Positions 52,206 through 59,595 of a stretch of DNA of 64,000 nucleotides are shown here, piece after piece. The notes below the pieces were generated by a model, which had not been told where the DNA came from, did no database searches, and saw nothing but the letters and a program-made list of their open reading frames with translations. The first letter of the stretch is position 1. Each line of letters starts with the position of its first letter. The DNA is from Cellulomonas_A sp047229345. Lineage in GTDB: Bacteria > Actinomycetota > Actinomycetes > Actinomycetales > Cellulomonadaceae. The translations under genes were made by a program, and so were the position numbers. Location: the NCBI RefSeq assembly GCF_047229345.1, contig NZ_JBFTER010000010.1:13187-77186 (forward strand), given 5' to 3'.

Positions 52206-52658
52206 TCAGCGCGAACGACGCAGGCGCGGGACGGCGGCCCGCGCGCGCTCCCCCACCACGTCCAGGAGCAGCCCGACGGCGCTCCCGAGCATGAACACGT
52301 CCTTCGCGAGACCGATGCCCTCCTGGCTGGGCCGGATGCCGTCCTCGCGCGTCATGCCCGGCGTCTTGAGGTACAGCCCGACGAGACCGCCCGAGAACCC
52401 GGCGAGGCCCGCCGCAGCAAGGCCCGTCGGGACGACCGGGAGCAGGAGTGCGGCACCGAGCGCGATCTCCGCGGCCGAGAGCGCCCGGACGAACGTCCGC
52501 GGGTCGACGTCGGCGAGGAACGGGTAGGCCTGTGCGGCCATGCCGTGCAGGCCCGCGGCCGTCTCCGCGTCGACGCCCCGCTTGCCGAGCCCGGAGTCGA
52601 GGACGTACGCACCGATCGCCACCCGGGCCGGAAGGTGTCGCAGCCTGACCGATCCCAT
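52206..52658 (-). CDS. DoxX-family membrane protein
   Basis: A 150-residue protein with four helices: ARVAIGAYVLDSG, TFVRALSAAEIALGAALLLPVV, GLAAAGLAGFSGGLVGLYL and DVFMLGSAVGLLLDVVG. The motif TPGMTREDGIRPSQEGIGLAKDV before the last helix is recurrent in this family. Role unknown. Divergent from the sigma-factor gene across a 290-nt region occupied partly by 19-bp repeats. Confidence 0.82.
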   Translation of the reverse strand: MGSVRLRHLPARVAIGAYVLDSGLGKRGVDAETAAGLHGMAAQAYPFLADVDPRTFVRALSAAEIALGAALLLPVVPTGLAAAGLAGFSGGLVGLYLKTPGMTREDGIRPSQEGIGLAKDVFMLGSAVGLLLDVVGERARAAVPRLRRSR

Positions 52659-52736
52659 GGGTGCCTCCCGAGTCCGCGCGACGGCCGAGACACCACCGTA
52701 CGGCGCGGTCCCGGCCCCCCGCCCGGCGAGCGACCC

Positions 52737-52818
52737 GGGTCCGGGCGGGTGGCCCCGGGTCCCGGCGGGTGCCCCGCGTCCGGGCGGGTGCCCCGCGTCC
52801 GGGCGGGTGCCCCGCGCC
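52737..52818. repeat. About four 19-bp tandem repeats
   Basis: Units related to CGTCCGGGCGGGTGCCCCG repeat from about 52737 to 52818; two central copies are identical, flanked by imperfect copies. Located between the DoxX and sigma-factor starts. Sequence core CGTCCGGGC-GGTGCCC is similar to the RdgB-tail repeat. Confidence 0.85.
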
Positions 52819-52948
52819 GCGGGCTCCCCCGACGCCGGACGGAGGGCGTCGGCCCGTCACCTCCGGCCCGGCACCCAACGTTCCGGCACGCTGGGACGTT
52901 GACGTGGGGGACAGCGCGACGCCGTGCGCGCTCGGGGAAGGGGTCGAC

Positions 52949-53509
52949 GTGGCGCAGTGGTCCGATCTGCTCGAGGAGGTCGTGCGTACCCGGCGGGTGG
53001 CCCTCGTCGGGTACGCCTGCCTCCTCACGCTCGACCGCCGGCAGGCCGACGACCTGGTCCAGGAGGCGCTGGTCCGCACCTTCGCGCGCCGCCGCTCCCT
53101 GAGCGACGTGCACGACGCCGAGGCGTACGTGCGCAGCGCGATGCGGACGGCGTTCCTCGACGACCTGCGCCGTCGCCGCACGCGCACCGACAAGGCGCAC
53201 CTGCTCCGCGAGGCGGACACCCGCCGGTCGCCGGACGAGACCGCGGTGACCGGGGTCGACGTCCGGTCCGCGCTGGCCGCGCTGCCGGCACGCGAGCGGG
53301 CGTGCATCGTGCTCCGGTACATCGACGACCTCACGGTGGCCGACGTCGCCGCAGGCCTCGGGGTGAGCCAGGGCGCGGTCAAGCGGTACCTGTCCGACGG
53401 CACGAAGACCCTGCGGGCGGTCCTCGGGGACGACGCCGTGTCCTGGCCCGCCGAGGGAGACGAGCCGACGGTGCCCGTCGCCGCGCGTCACGAGAGGAGC
53501 GGGCGATGA
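52949..53509 (+). CDS. SigE-family (ECF) RNA polymerase sigma factor
   Basis: A 186-residue group IV sigma factor of the SigE/SigM-like family common in actinobacteria. Region 2 is VALVGYACLLTLDRRQADDLVQEALVRTFARRRSL; region 4 is LPARERACIVLRYIDDLTVADVAAGLGVSQGAVKRYLSDGTKTL. GTG at 52949 is preceded by GGGGAAGGGG, so chosen over in-frame codons upstream. Its stop overlaps the membrane partner gene (ATGA). An inverted repeat CAACGT...ACGTTG (52876-52901) lies in its 5' region and could carry its autoregulated promoter. Confidence 0.9.
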   Translation: MAQWSDLLEEVVRTRRVALVGYACLLTLDRRQADDLVQEALVRTFARRRSLSDVHDAEAYVRSAMRTAFLDDLRRRRTRTDKAHLLREADTRRSPDETAVTGVDVRSALAALPARERACIVLRYIDDLTVADVAAGLGVSQGAVKRYLSDGTKTLRAVLGDDAVSWPAEGDEPTVPVAARHERSGR

Positions 53510-54420
53510 CCCGGGACCTGCGCTCGCTGCTCGAGGAGTTCGGGGACGACGAGGGGCGCGCCGTCGTGCAGGCCTCGCCGGACCCCACCACGCAGGCACG
53601 CACCCTCGCGGCGCGCGTGCGCCGGCGCTGGGCGCTCTGGGGCTCGGGCGCCGCCGTCGCGGCCGTCGCGCTCGCCGTCGGCGGGTCCGCCCTCCTGGAC
53701 GGGCTCCCCGACCGCAAGCAGGCGCTCCCGGCAGTGTCCCCCACCCCGTCCACGACCCGGTCGGCCGCACCTACGCCGACCCCGACATCGACCCCGACAC
53801 CGACGGCGGTGCAGCCGACCGCCACGCCGGACCCGCCGGTGACGCCCGAGCCGCCCGTCACCCCGGTGCTCGAGCTCGGGCCGGGCGGCAGCGTGGCCGG
53901 CTTCGGGCCGGACGCCGACGCCGCTCCGGTCGTCGCGCACCTCAGCGAGCTCTTCGGCGGACCGCCGCAGGACGAGAGCGGGACCGAGGTGCAGGGACTC
54001 GTCACGGCGAGCGGGTTCGCGTGCTCGACGAACCGCCGGCCGGGCGCCTACCTCTCCTGGGGAGACTTCGCCCTGATCGTGCGCACCGACGACGACGCGC
54101 GCACCCCCGTGCCGCCGTACGTGGCGGGCTGGGTCACCCCGAGCTACCTCACGGACCTCAGCGTCCCGCCTCGGGACGACCTCACGACCGTGGACCTCCG
54201 GACCGCCGAGGGCGTACGTCGGGGCGACCCGCTCAGCACGCTGCAGGCGGCCTACCCGGGGCTCCGAGGGCCGCTGTCGGCCGGGCCCGGTCCGGAGGTC
54301 CGGCTCTGGTTCACCGAGCAGGGCGACCGCGAGGGCATCCGTTTCATGACGGACGTGGTCGACGGCGCCGCGGAGCACGTGGTCACGTCGCTGAGCGGCG
54401 GGTACTCGTGCGGCGAGTGA
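53506..54420 (+). CDS. Single-pass membrane partner of the sigma factor (putative anti-sigma)
   Basis: A 304-residue protein coupled to the sigma gene. Residues 1-40 are cytosolic and helical (RDLRSLLEEFGDDEGRAVV), the membrane helix is WALWGSGAAVAAVALAVGG (about 42-60), then a PT-rich linker (about 75-120) and an extracytoplasmic domain (about 120-304) with several Cys (FACSTN, GYSCGE). The layout is that of an anti-sigma factor, but no HxxxCxxC zinc motif is visible in the N-terminus. The outer domain is not recognised. GAGAGGAGC precedes the ATG. Confidence 0.75.
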   Translation: MTRDLRSLLEEFGDDEGRAVVQASPDPTTQARTLAARVRRRWALWGSGAAVAAVALAVGGSALLDGLPDRKQALPAVSPTPSTTRSAAPTPTPTSTPTPTAVQPTATPDPPVTPEPPVTPVLELGPGGSVAGFGPDADAAPVVAHLSELFGGPPQDESGTEVQGLVTASGFACSTNRRPGAYLSWGDFALIVRTDDDARTPVPPYVAGWVTPSYLTDLSVPPRDDLTTVDLRTAEGVRRGDPLSTLQAAYPGLRGPLSAGPGPEVRLWFTEQGDREGIRFMTDVVDGAAEHVVTSLSGGYSCGE

Positions 54421-54486
54421 CGGCGCGCGAGCGGCGGGGACGGTCGCTCGCGTGCAGGCACCGCGCGCGGGGAGCAGGCTGGTGCC

Positions 54487-55062
54487 ATGGACGAGCTGCT
54501 GAGCCTGCACCGGGTCAACGCCGAACGCTTCTCCCGACTGGTCCACCGCGTGGGGCCGCCTGACGACCCGGCGTGGCAGCGGTCCACGCCGTGCAGCGAG
54601 TGGACGGTGCGCGACCTCGTGAACCACCTGACGTCCGAGCAGCTGTGGGCGCCCGAGCTCCTCGCGGGCCGGACCGTTGCCGAGGTGGGCGACCGCTTCG
54701 ACGGCGACGTGCTCGGCGCGGACCCGGTCGCCGCCTGGGACGCCGCGGTCGCCGCCTCGCTCGCGGCGTTCGAGGAGCCGGGCGCGCTGGGCCGGACCGT
54801 CGACCTCAGCCGGGGGCCCACCGCGGCGCACGACTACCTCGACGAGATGCTCACCGACCTCGCGGTGCACGGCTGGGACCTCGCGCGCGGGCTCGGCGTC
54901 GAGGACGACATGGATCCCGCGACCGTCGACCGGCTGCTCGTCGAGTGGTCCGACCGCACGGACGAGCTCGGTCCCGGGCCGGTGTTCGCCGGGCCGCTCG
55001 ACGTGCAGGACGACGCCGACCAGCAGACGCGGCTCCTCGCGCTGTTCGGCCGCCGGGCCTGA
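54487..55062 (+). CDS. TIGR03086/mycothiol-dependent enzyme-like protein
   Basis: A 191-residue DinB/MDMPI-fold protein with the family marker STPCSEWTVRDLVNHLTSEQLWAPELLAG and the C-terminal EMLTDLAVHGWDLARGLG; the His residues in NHLT and VHGWD are the metal ligands. Members act with mycothiol, the actinobacterial thiol, as in maleylpyruvate isomerase. Specific reaction unknown. CAGGCT lies 6 nt before the ATG, a near TANNNT leaderless-type box. Confidence 0.85.
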   Translation: MDELLSLHRVNAERFSRLVHRVGPPDDPAWQRSTPCSEWTVRDLVNHLTSEQLWAPELLAGRTVAEVGDRFDGDVLGADPVAAWDAAVAASLAAFEEPGALGRTVDLSRGPTAAHDYLDEMLTDLAVHGWDLARGLGVEDDMDPATVDRLLVEWSDRTDELGPGPVFAGPLDVQDDADQQTRLLALFGRRA

Positions 55063-55185
55063 CGAGGACGTCCGCCGGCCGACCGGAGCCGCCCGCCGCG
55101 CCGGCCGGGTCGCCCCCCGGGTCGGCCCGGCCGGCCACCGTCGAGCGCCGGCTCGCCCGGGACCGCCGCGCTCGTCGCGCTGGCG

Positions 55186-55395
55186 TCAGCCCTCGTCGAG
55201 CGCCGACGGCTTGTGCACGGCCTCCCGACCCGTCTTGTCGCTGCGCACGAGGTACTGCGGCTCGTCCTTCGACGCGCGGACGGTGCGCCCGGCCGCCTCG
55301 GTGTCCTCGGTGATCTTCTTCTCGACCTTCCCCTCCACGGTCGAGCCGTGGCTGCGCCACGTCACCTCGTCGCCCTTGTGCAGGTCGTCGCCCAT
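55186..55395 (-). CDS. DUF2945 (hypervirulence-associated TUDOR-like) small protein
   Basis: A 69-residue protein starting MGDDLHKGDEVTWRSHGSTVEGKV, the DUF2945/HVA1-type SH3-like module also named hypervirulence-associated protein. ITEDTEAAGRTVRASKDEPQYLV follows. Small basic-acidic beta barrel, probably nucleic acid or protein binding; function unknown. GAGGGGAGC precedes the ATG at 55395. Stands alone between divergent genes. Confidence 0.86.
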   Translation of the reverse strand: MGDDLHKGDEVTWRSHGSTVEGKVEKKITEDTEAAGRTVRASKDEPQYLVRSDKTGREAVHKPSALDEG

Positions 55396-55602
55396 CGCGT
55401 GCTCCCCTCGTCGGCAGAACCCCAGCCTCGACCGCGCCACGGCCGGGCGCCACCGCGGGAGCCGCCCGCCGGCAGCCCCCGCGCGCGTAGCGGCCCCGTG
55501 CCCCGTCGGCACCGGACCCTCGTCCCAGGGCGGCCGCGCAGGTGCGCCGCTAGTGTCGGGCCGACCGGGAAGACACGTGCGAGCGCAGCAGCGGGGGTCC
55601 CC

Positions 55603-57153
55603 ATGGCGGGCATCTGGCGAGTGAAGACCGTGGAGCAGTCGATCGCCGAGACCGACGAGCCGGGCCACCGGCTCAAGCGCACCCTCCGGGCGTGGGACCT
55701 CGTGGTGTTCGGCGTCGGCGTGATCATCGGCACCGGCATCTTCGTGCTCACGGGTCAGCAGGCCGCGACCAACGCCGGTCCCGCGGTCGTCCTGTCGTTC
55801 CTGCTCGCCGGGATCACGTGCGGTCTCGCGGCGCTCTGCTACGCCGAGCTCGCCTCGACGGTGCCGGTCGCCGGCAGCGCGTACACGTTCTCCTACGCGA
55901 CGCTCGGCGAGCTCGTGGCCTGGATCATCGGGTGGGACCTGCTGCTCGAGCTCATGCTCGGCGCCGCGGTCGTCGCGCGCGGCTGGTCGGCGTACCTCGC
56001 GTCGCTGTTCGACCTGCCGCCGTGGCTCGCGGGCGACGCGGCACGGCCGGACTTCGCGGCGATCGCGATCGTCGTCGTGCTGGCGCTGCTGCTGATCCGG
56101 GGCTCGAAGACGTCGAGCCGGTTCACGGGCGTGCTCGTCGTGATCAAGGTCGCGGTCGTGCTGTTCGTGATCGGCCTCGGCGCGATGTACGTCGACACCG
56201 CCAACTACTCGCCGTTCGTCCCGCCCGCGCAGGCGGCGGAGGGCACGGGCGGCAGCGTGCTGCACCAGCCGATCGTGCAGGCGTTCCTCGGGCTCGAGCC
56301 GACCCACTTCGGCGCGTTCGGGGTCGTCGCCGCGGCCTCGGTCGTGTTCTTCGCGTACATCGGCTTCGACATCGTCGCCACGACCGCCGAGGAGACGCAG
56401 AACCCGCAGCGCGACATGCCGCGCGGCATCCTCGGCTCGCTCGCGATCTGCACGGTGCTCTACATGGCCGTGGCGTTCGTCCTCACCGGGATGGTGCCGT
56501 ACGGCGACCTCAACACCGGCGCCCCGCTCGCCGAGGCGTTCGAGGCGGTCGGCATCACCTGGGCGGCGCGGCTCATCGCGCTCGGCGCCGTCGCGGGCAT
56601 CACGAGCGTGATCCTCGTGCTCATGCTGGGCCAGACGCGCGTGCTCTTCGCGATGTCGCGCGACCACCTGCTGCCGCCGTCGCTCGCGCGCGTCCACCCG
56701 CGGTTCGGCACGCCGTGGCTCATCACCGTGGTGGTCGCGGGCGCGGTCGCGGTCCTCGCGGGCTTCGTGCCGCTCTCGGCGCTGTCCGAGCTCGTGAGCA
56801 TCGGGACGCTGTTCGCGTTCGTCGTGGTGTGCCTCGGCGTGCTCGTGCTGCGCCGCACGCGCCCCGACCTGCCGCGCGCGTTCCGGACCCCCGGGGCGCC
56901 GGTGATCCCGATCCTCGGGGTGGTGGCGTGCGGCTGGCTCATGATCAACCTGCCGCTCGAGACGTGGCTGCGGTTCCTCGTGTGGATGGTCGTCGGGCTC
57001 GTGATCTACGTGCTGTACGGCCGTCGCCACAGCCGGCTCGGGCGGAGCCTGGCGGGAGCGTCCACGACGGGCGCCCCGAGCACGACGGGCGCCGGCACGG
57101 TCGGCGGCGGCGCGGCGCCGGTCCCCGGCGAGGGTGAGCGCCCCGCACGCTGA
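55603..57153 (+). CDS. APC-family (cationic amino acid transporter-like) permease
   Basis: A 516-residue membrane protein with about 12-14 helices. It begins DLVVFGVGVIIGTGIFVLTGQ, the APC helix 1 substrate-binding GxG motif, and continues CYAELASTVPVAGSAYTFSYATLGE. ETQNPQRDMPRGIL and FAMSRDHLLPPSLARVHPRFGTPW are CAT-subfamily motifs. Transports amino acids or polyamines, not assignable further. The C-terminal 30 residues are a Ser/Thr/Gly/Pro tail. ATG at 55603. Confidence 0.9.
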   Translation: MAGIWRVKTVEQSIAETDEPGHRLKRTLRAWDLVVFGVGVIIGTGIFVLTGQQAATNAGPAVVLSFLLAGITCGLAALCYAELASTVPVAGSAYTFSYATLGELVAWIIGWDLLLELMLGAAVVARGWSAYLASLFDLPPWLAGDAARPDFAAIAIVVVLALLLIRGSKTSSRFTGVLVVIKVAVVLFVIGLGAMYVDTANYSPFVPPAQAAEGTGGSVLHQPIVQAFLGLEPTHFGAFGVVAAASVVFFAYIGFDIVATTAEETQNPQRDMPRGILGSLAICTVLYMAVAFVLTGMVPYGDLNTGAPLAEAFEAVGITWAARLIALGAVAGITSVILVLMLGQTRVLFAMSRDHLLPPSLARVHPRFGTPWLITVVVAGAVAVLAGFVPLSALSELVSIGTLFAFVVVCLGVLVLRRTRPDLPRAFRTPGAPVIPILGVVACGWLMINLPLETWLRFLVWMVVGLVIYVLYGRRHSRLGRSLAGASTTGAPSTTGAGTVGGGAAPVPGEGERPAR

Positions 57154-57231
57154 GCGCCGTCGCGCGTCGCCCGGCGACGGCGGGCAGCCGCACGACGACC
57201 GCGTGTCAGGGCCCCGGCGTACCGTCGGTCC

Positions 57232-57624
57232 ATGGCCACCTGGGCGGACGTGCGCCGCTGCGCCGGGACGCTGCCGGAGACGACCGAGCAGCCCGAGCGC
57301 CACTGGGCCGTGCGCGGCCGGGCGTTCGTGTTCGAGCGCCCGTTGCGCGCCGCGGACCTGGCCGCGCTCGGCGGTCGCGCACCGGCGGAGGCCCCGCTCG
57401 GGGCATGGGTCGAGGACCTGGGCGCGAAGGAGGCGCTGCTCGCGAGCGAGCCCGAGGTCTGGTTCACCACGCCGCACTTCGACGGCTACCCGCTCGTGCT
57501 GGGGCGGCTCGACGCCCTCGACCCCCAGGAGCTCGCCGAGGTCGTGACGGACGCGTGGCTCGCGCGCGCCCCCGTGACGCTGCGCCGGCGGTGGCTCGCC
57601 GAGAACCCGCCCGCGTCGCCGTGA
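57232..57624 (+). CDS. MmcQ/YjbR-family protein
   Basis: A 130-residue MmcQ/YjbR-fold protein, with VRRCAGTLPETTEQPERHWAVRGRAFVFERPL at the start and EVWFTTPHFDGYPLVLGRLDALDPQEL and TDAWLARAP toward the end. Fold suggests DNA or nucleotide binding but function is unproven. TACCGT lies exactly 6 nt before the ATG at 57232, a clean leaderless promoter. Confidence 0.87.
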   Translation: MATWADVRRCAGTLPETTEQPERHWAVRGRAFVFERPLRAADLAALGGRAPAEAPLGAWVEDLGAKEALLASEPEVWFTTPHFDGYPLVLGRLDALDPQELAEVVTDAWLARAPVTLRRRWLAENPPASP

Positions 57625-57724
57625 GCCGCGGTCCGGTCCCGGGCGCCGACCCGTCGCCGCGCCCCCGGAGCCGGTCCCGGCGAGGATCGGAGGGAGTCGG
57701 CAGGCGACGGACGGAGGCGGACCG

Positions 57725-58726
57725 GTGGACGACGACGCGGCGGCCTGGGCGCGGCTCGACCCGGACCAGCGGCGCGTGCTCGGGGCGCTGCTGGCGATGC
57801 AGCGGCAGTCCTGGGAGCAGGGCGTCGCGAGCCACGCGCTGCTCGACCTCGGGCTGACCGGCCTCGCCGAGGTCGTGGCGCGGGACGCCGTGACCCGGCA
57901 GACGGCCGAGGGCAAGCTCGCCGAGATCGAGGACGGTGGCATCGTGAACTCCGCGGCGAACGGCGAGGCGGTGCTGCGCGCGGCGCAGCGCACGGGTGAC
58001 GCGCTGCTGCGCGAGGCGTTCGACCGCCAGGTCCGGTGGATCGTCCGCGACGCGCCGCGAGCGGCCGACGGCACCATGCTGCACCTCGTCGGCACGCGCG
58101 AGGTGTGGGTCGACTCGGTGTACATGGTCGTGCCGCTGCTCGTGCTCGCCGGCGAGGTCGAGGAGGCGGCGCGGCAGCTCGCCGGGCACCGCACCCGGCT
58201 CTTCGACCCCGCGACCGGGCTGTACTCGGCGCGGTGGGACGAGGACACGGCGCGGCTGACGCTCGCCGCGCCGTGGGGCACCGGGAACGGCTGGGTCGTC
58301 GCGGGGATCGCGCGGGCGCTGCACCTGATGGACGACTCGTCCGCGCCCGACGTCTCCGGGTTCCGCGCGGCCGCGGCCGCGCACGCACGCGGCGTGATCG
58401 ACGCGTGCCTCGAGCACCGCGACGAGGACGGCGTCTTCCACGACGTGGTGACGGACGCGTCGACGTTCTCCGAGACGAACCTCGCGCAGATGCTCGCCTA
58501 CGCGGTGCTCACGGGCGTCGCGGACGGGTGGCTGCCCGCGTCCTACACGTCCGTGGGTCGCTCGCTGGTCGCCGCGGCGCGCGCACGCGTCGACGCCCGC
58601 GGGTTCGTCACGCCGGTGTGCGGCGCGCCGCGGTTCGACCGGCCGGGCACGTCGGCGGAGGCGCAGTCGTTCTTCCTGCTGGCGACCGCCGCGGCGACGA
58701 GGTCGGGCGGCCGAGCCTTGTCGTGA
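57725..58726 (+). CDS. GH88/GH105-like unsaturated glucuronyl or rhamnogalacturonyl hydrolase
   Basis: A 333-residue (alpha/alpha)6-barrel hydrolase without a signal peptide, hence intracellular. The motifs SWEQGVASHALLDLG, GTREVWVDSVYMVVPLLV (catalytic Asp) and LAAPWGTGNGWVVAGIARALHLM match YesR/UGL-type enzymes that act on unsaturated uronic acids left by pectate or other lyases. It would fit downstream of the PL3 pectate lyase elsewhere in the window, but is not next to it. GTG at 57725. Confidence 0.83.
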   Translation: MDDDAAAWARLDPDQRRVLGALLAMQRQSWEQGVASHALLDLGLTGLAEVVARDAVTRQTAEGKLAEIEDGGIVNSAANGEAVLRAAQRTGDALLREAFDRQVRWIVRDAPRAADGTMLHLVGTREVWVDSVYMVVPLLVLAGEVEEAARQLAGHRTRLFDPATGLYSARWDEDTARLTLAAPWGTGNGWVVAGIARALHLMDDSSAPDVSGFRAAAAAHARGVIDACLEHRDEDGVFHDVVTDASTFSETNLAQMLAYAVLTGVADGWLPASYTSVGRSLVAAARARVDARGFVTPVCGAPRFDRPGTSAEAQSFFLLATAAATRSGGRALS

Positions 58727-58733
58727 CTCCTCT

Positions 58734-58765
58734 TTACACCGTATAGTTCACGGTTTACGGCGTAA
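58734..58765. promoter_or_regulatory. Operator region upstream of the TetR gene
   Basis: TTACACCGTA (58734-58743) and TACGGCGTAA (58756-58765) form a 10-nt inverted repeat with one mismatch and a 12-nt spacer. Each half alone resembles a TTTAC-N3-GTAA site, the second being near palindromic (TTAC-GGC-GTAA). The right half runs into the AAGGAG ribosome site, so bound protein would also hinder initiation. Autoregulation by the adjacent TetR protein is inferred. Confidence 0.65.
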
Positions 58766-58773
58766 GGAGCATC

Positions 58774-59595
58774 GTGCACGCATCTCCGGCCGGCGCGGCC
58801 CGTGCCATGCCGCTCCTGTGGCGGCCGTGCGCGCCCGGCGGCGCACCCTCGGCGACGGCGACGACCTCGAGCCCACCGCCGGGACGCGGGTCGGCGCCCG
58901 TCCCGCTCGGGGTCGACGCCGTCGTCGACGCCGCCATCGCTCTCGCCGACGAGCGCGGCCTGTCCGGGGTGTCGATGCGTGCGGTGGGCGAGCGCCTCGG
59001 CTGCACAGCGATGGCGCTCTACACGCACGTCCCCACCAAGGCCGTGCTCGTCGACCTCATGCACGACGCCGCCCACGCCGAGCTCCCGCGCACGCACCCC
59101 GGCGCGACGTGGCGCGAGCGCGTCGAGTCGTGGGCGGACGCGACCTGGGCCTTCTACCTCCGGCACCCGTGGGTGCTCCAGGTCTCCCCCGCGCGGCCCC
59201 TGCTCGGACCCCACCAGTACGCCCAGCTCGACGGCCTGCTCGCGGCCGTCGAAGGGTCGGGGCTGCCGCCGAAGGACCTGCGCCGGCTCGCGAGCGCGCT
59301 GTTCCAGCTCGTCGGCGGGGTCGCGCAGACCGTCGCCGAGACGCGGCAGGCGGAGTCCGCGACCGGCGTCGCCGAGGACGCGTGGTGGTACGAGCGCTCG
59401 GCCCTGCTCGAGCAGGTCGCGACGGACTTCGACACGCGGTTCCCGACGGTCACCCGCCTCGCCGGCGAGGGCGCGTTCACGCTCGACGACGAGTCGGTGC
59501 CGTACCTCGAGCAGGAGGCGACCGAGACGTTCCGCACCGGCCTCGCGCTGCTGCTCGACGGGGTCGCGGCGCGCGTCGCGCGGGCGGCGTCATGA
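58774..59595 (+). CDS. TetR-family regulator
   Basis: A 273-residue TetR repressor. Residues 1-45 are a Pro/Ser/Ala-rich extension; the HTH is at about 46-95 (GVDAVVDAAIALADERGLSGVSMRAVGERLGCTAMALYTHVPTKAVLVDLMHD). The C-terminal half is the TetR_C ligand domain. GTG at 58774 has AAGGAG upstream. Stop overlaps the ABC exporter start (ATGA), so the regulator and pump are co-translated. It likely represses the operon from the inverted repeat just upstream. Confidence 0.92.
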   Translation: MHASPAGAARAMPLLWRPCAPGGAPSATATTSSPPPGRGSAPVPLGVDAVVDAAIALADERGLSGVSMRAVGERLGCTAMALYTHVPTKAVLVDLMHDAAHAELPRTHPGATWRERVESWADATWAFYLRHPWVLQVSPARPLLGPHQYAQLDGLLAAVEGSGLPPKDLRRLASALFQLVGGVAQTVAETRQAESATGVAEDAWWYERSALLEQVATDFDTRFPTVTRLAGEGAFTLDDESVPYLEQEATETFRTGLALLLDGVAARVARAAS

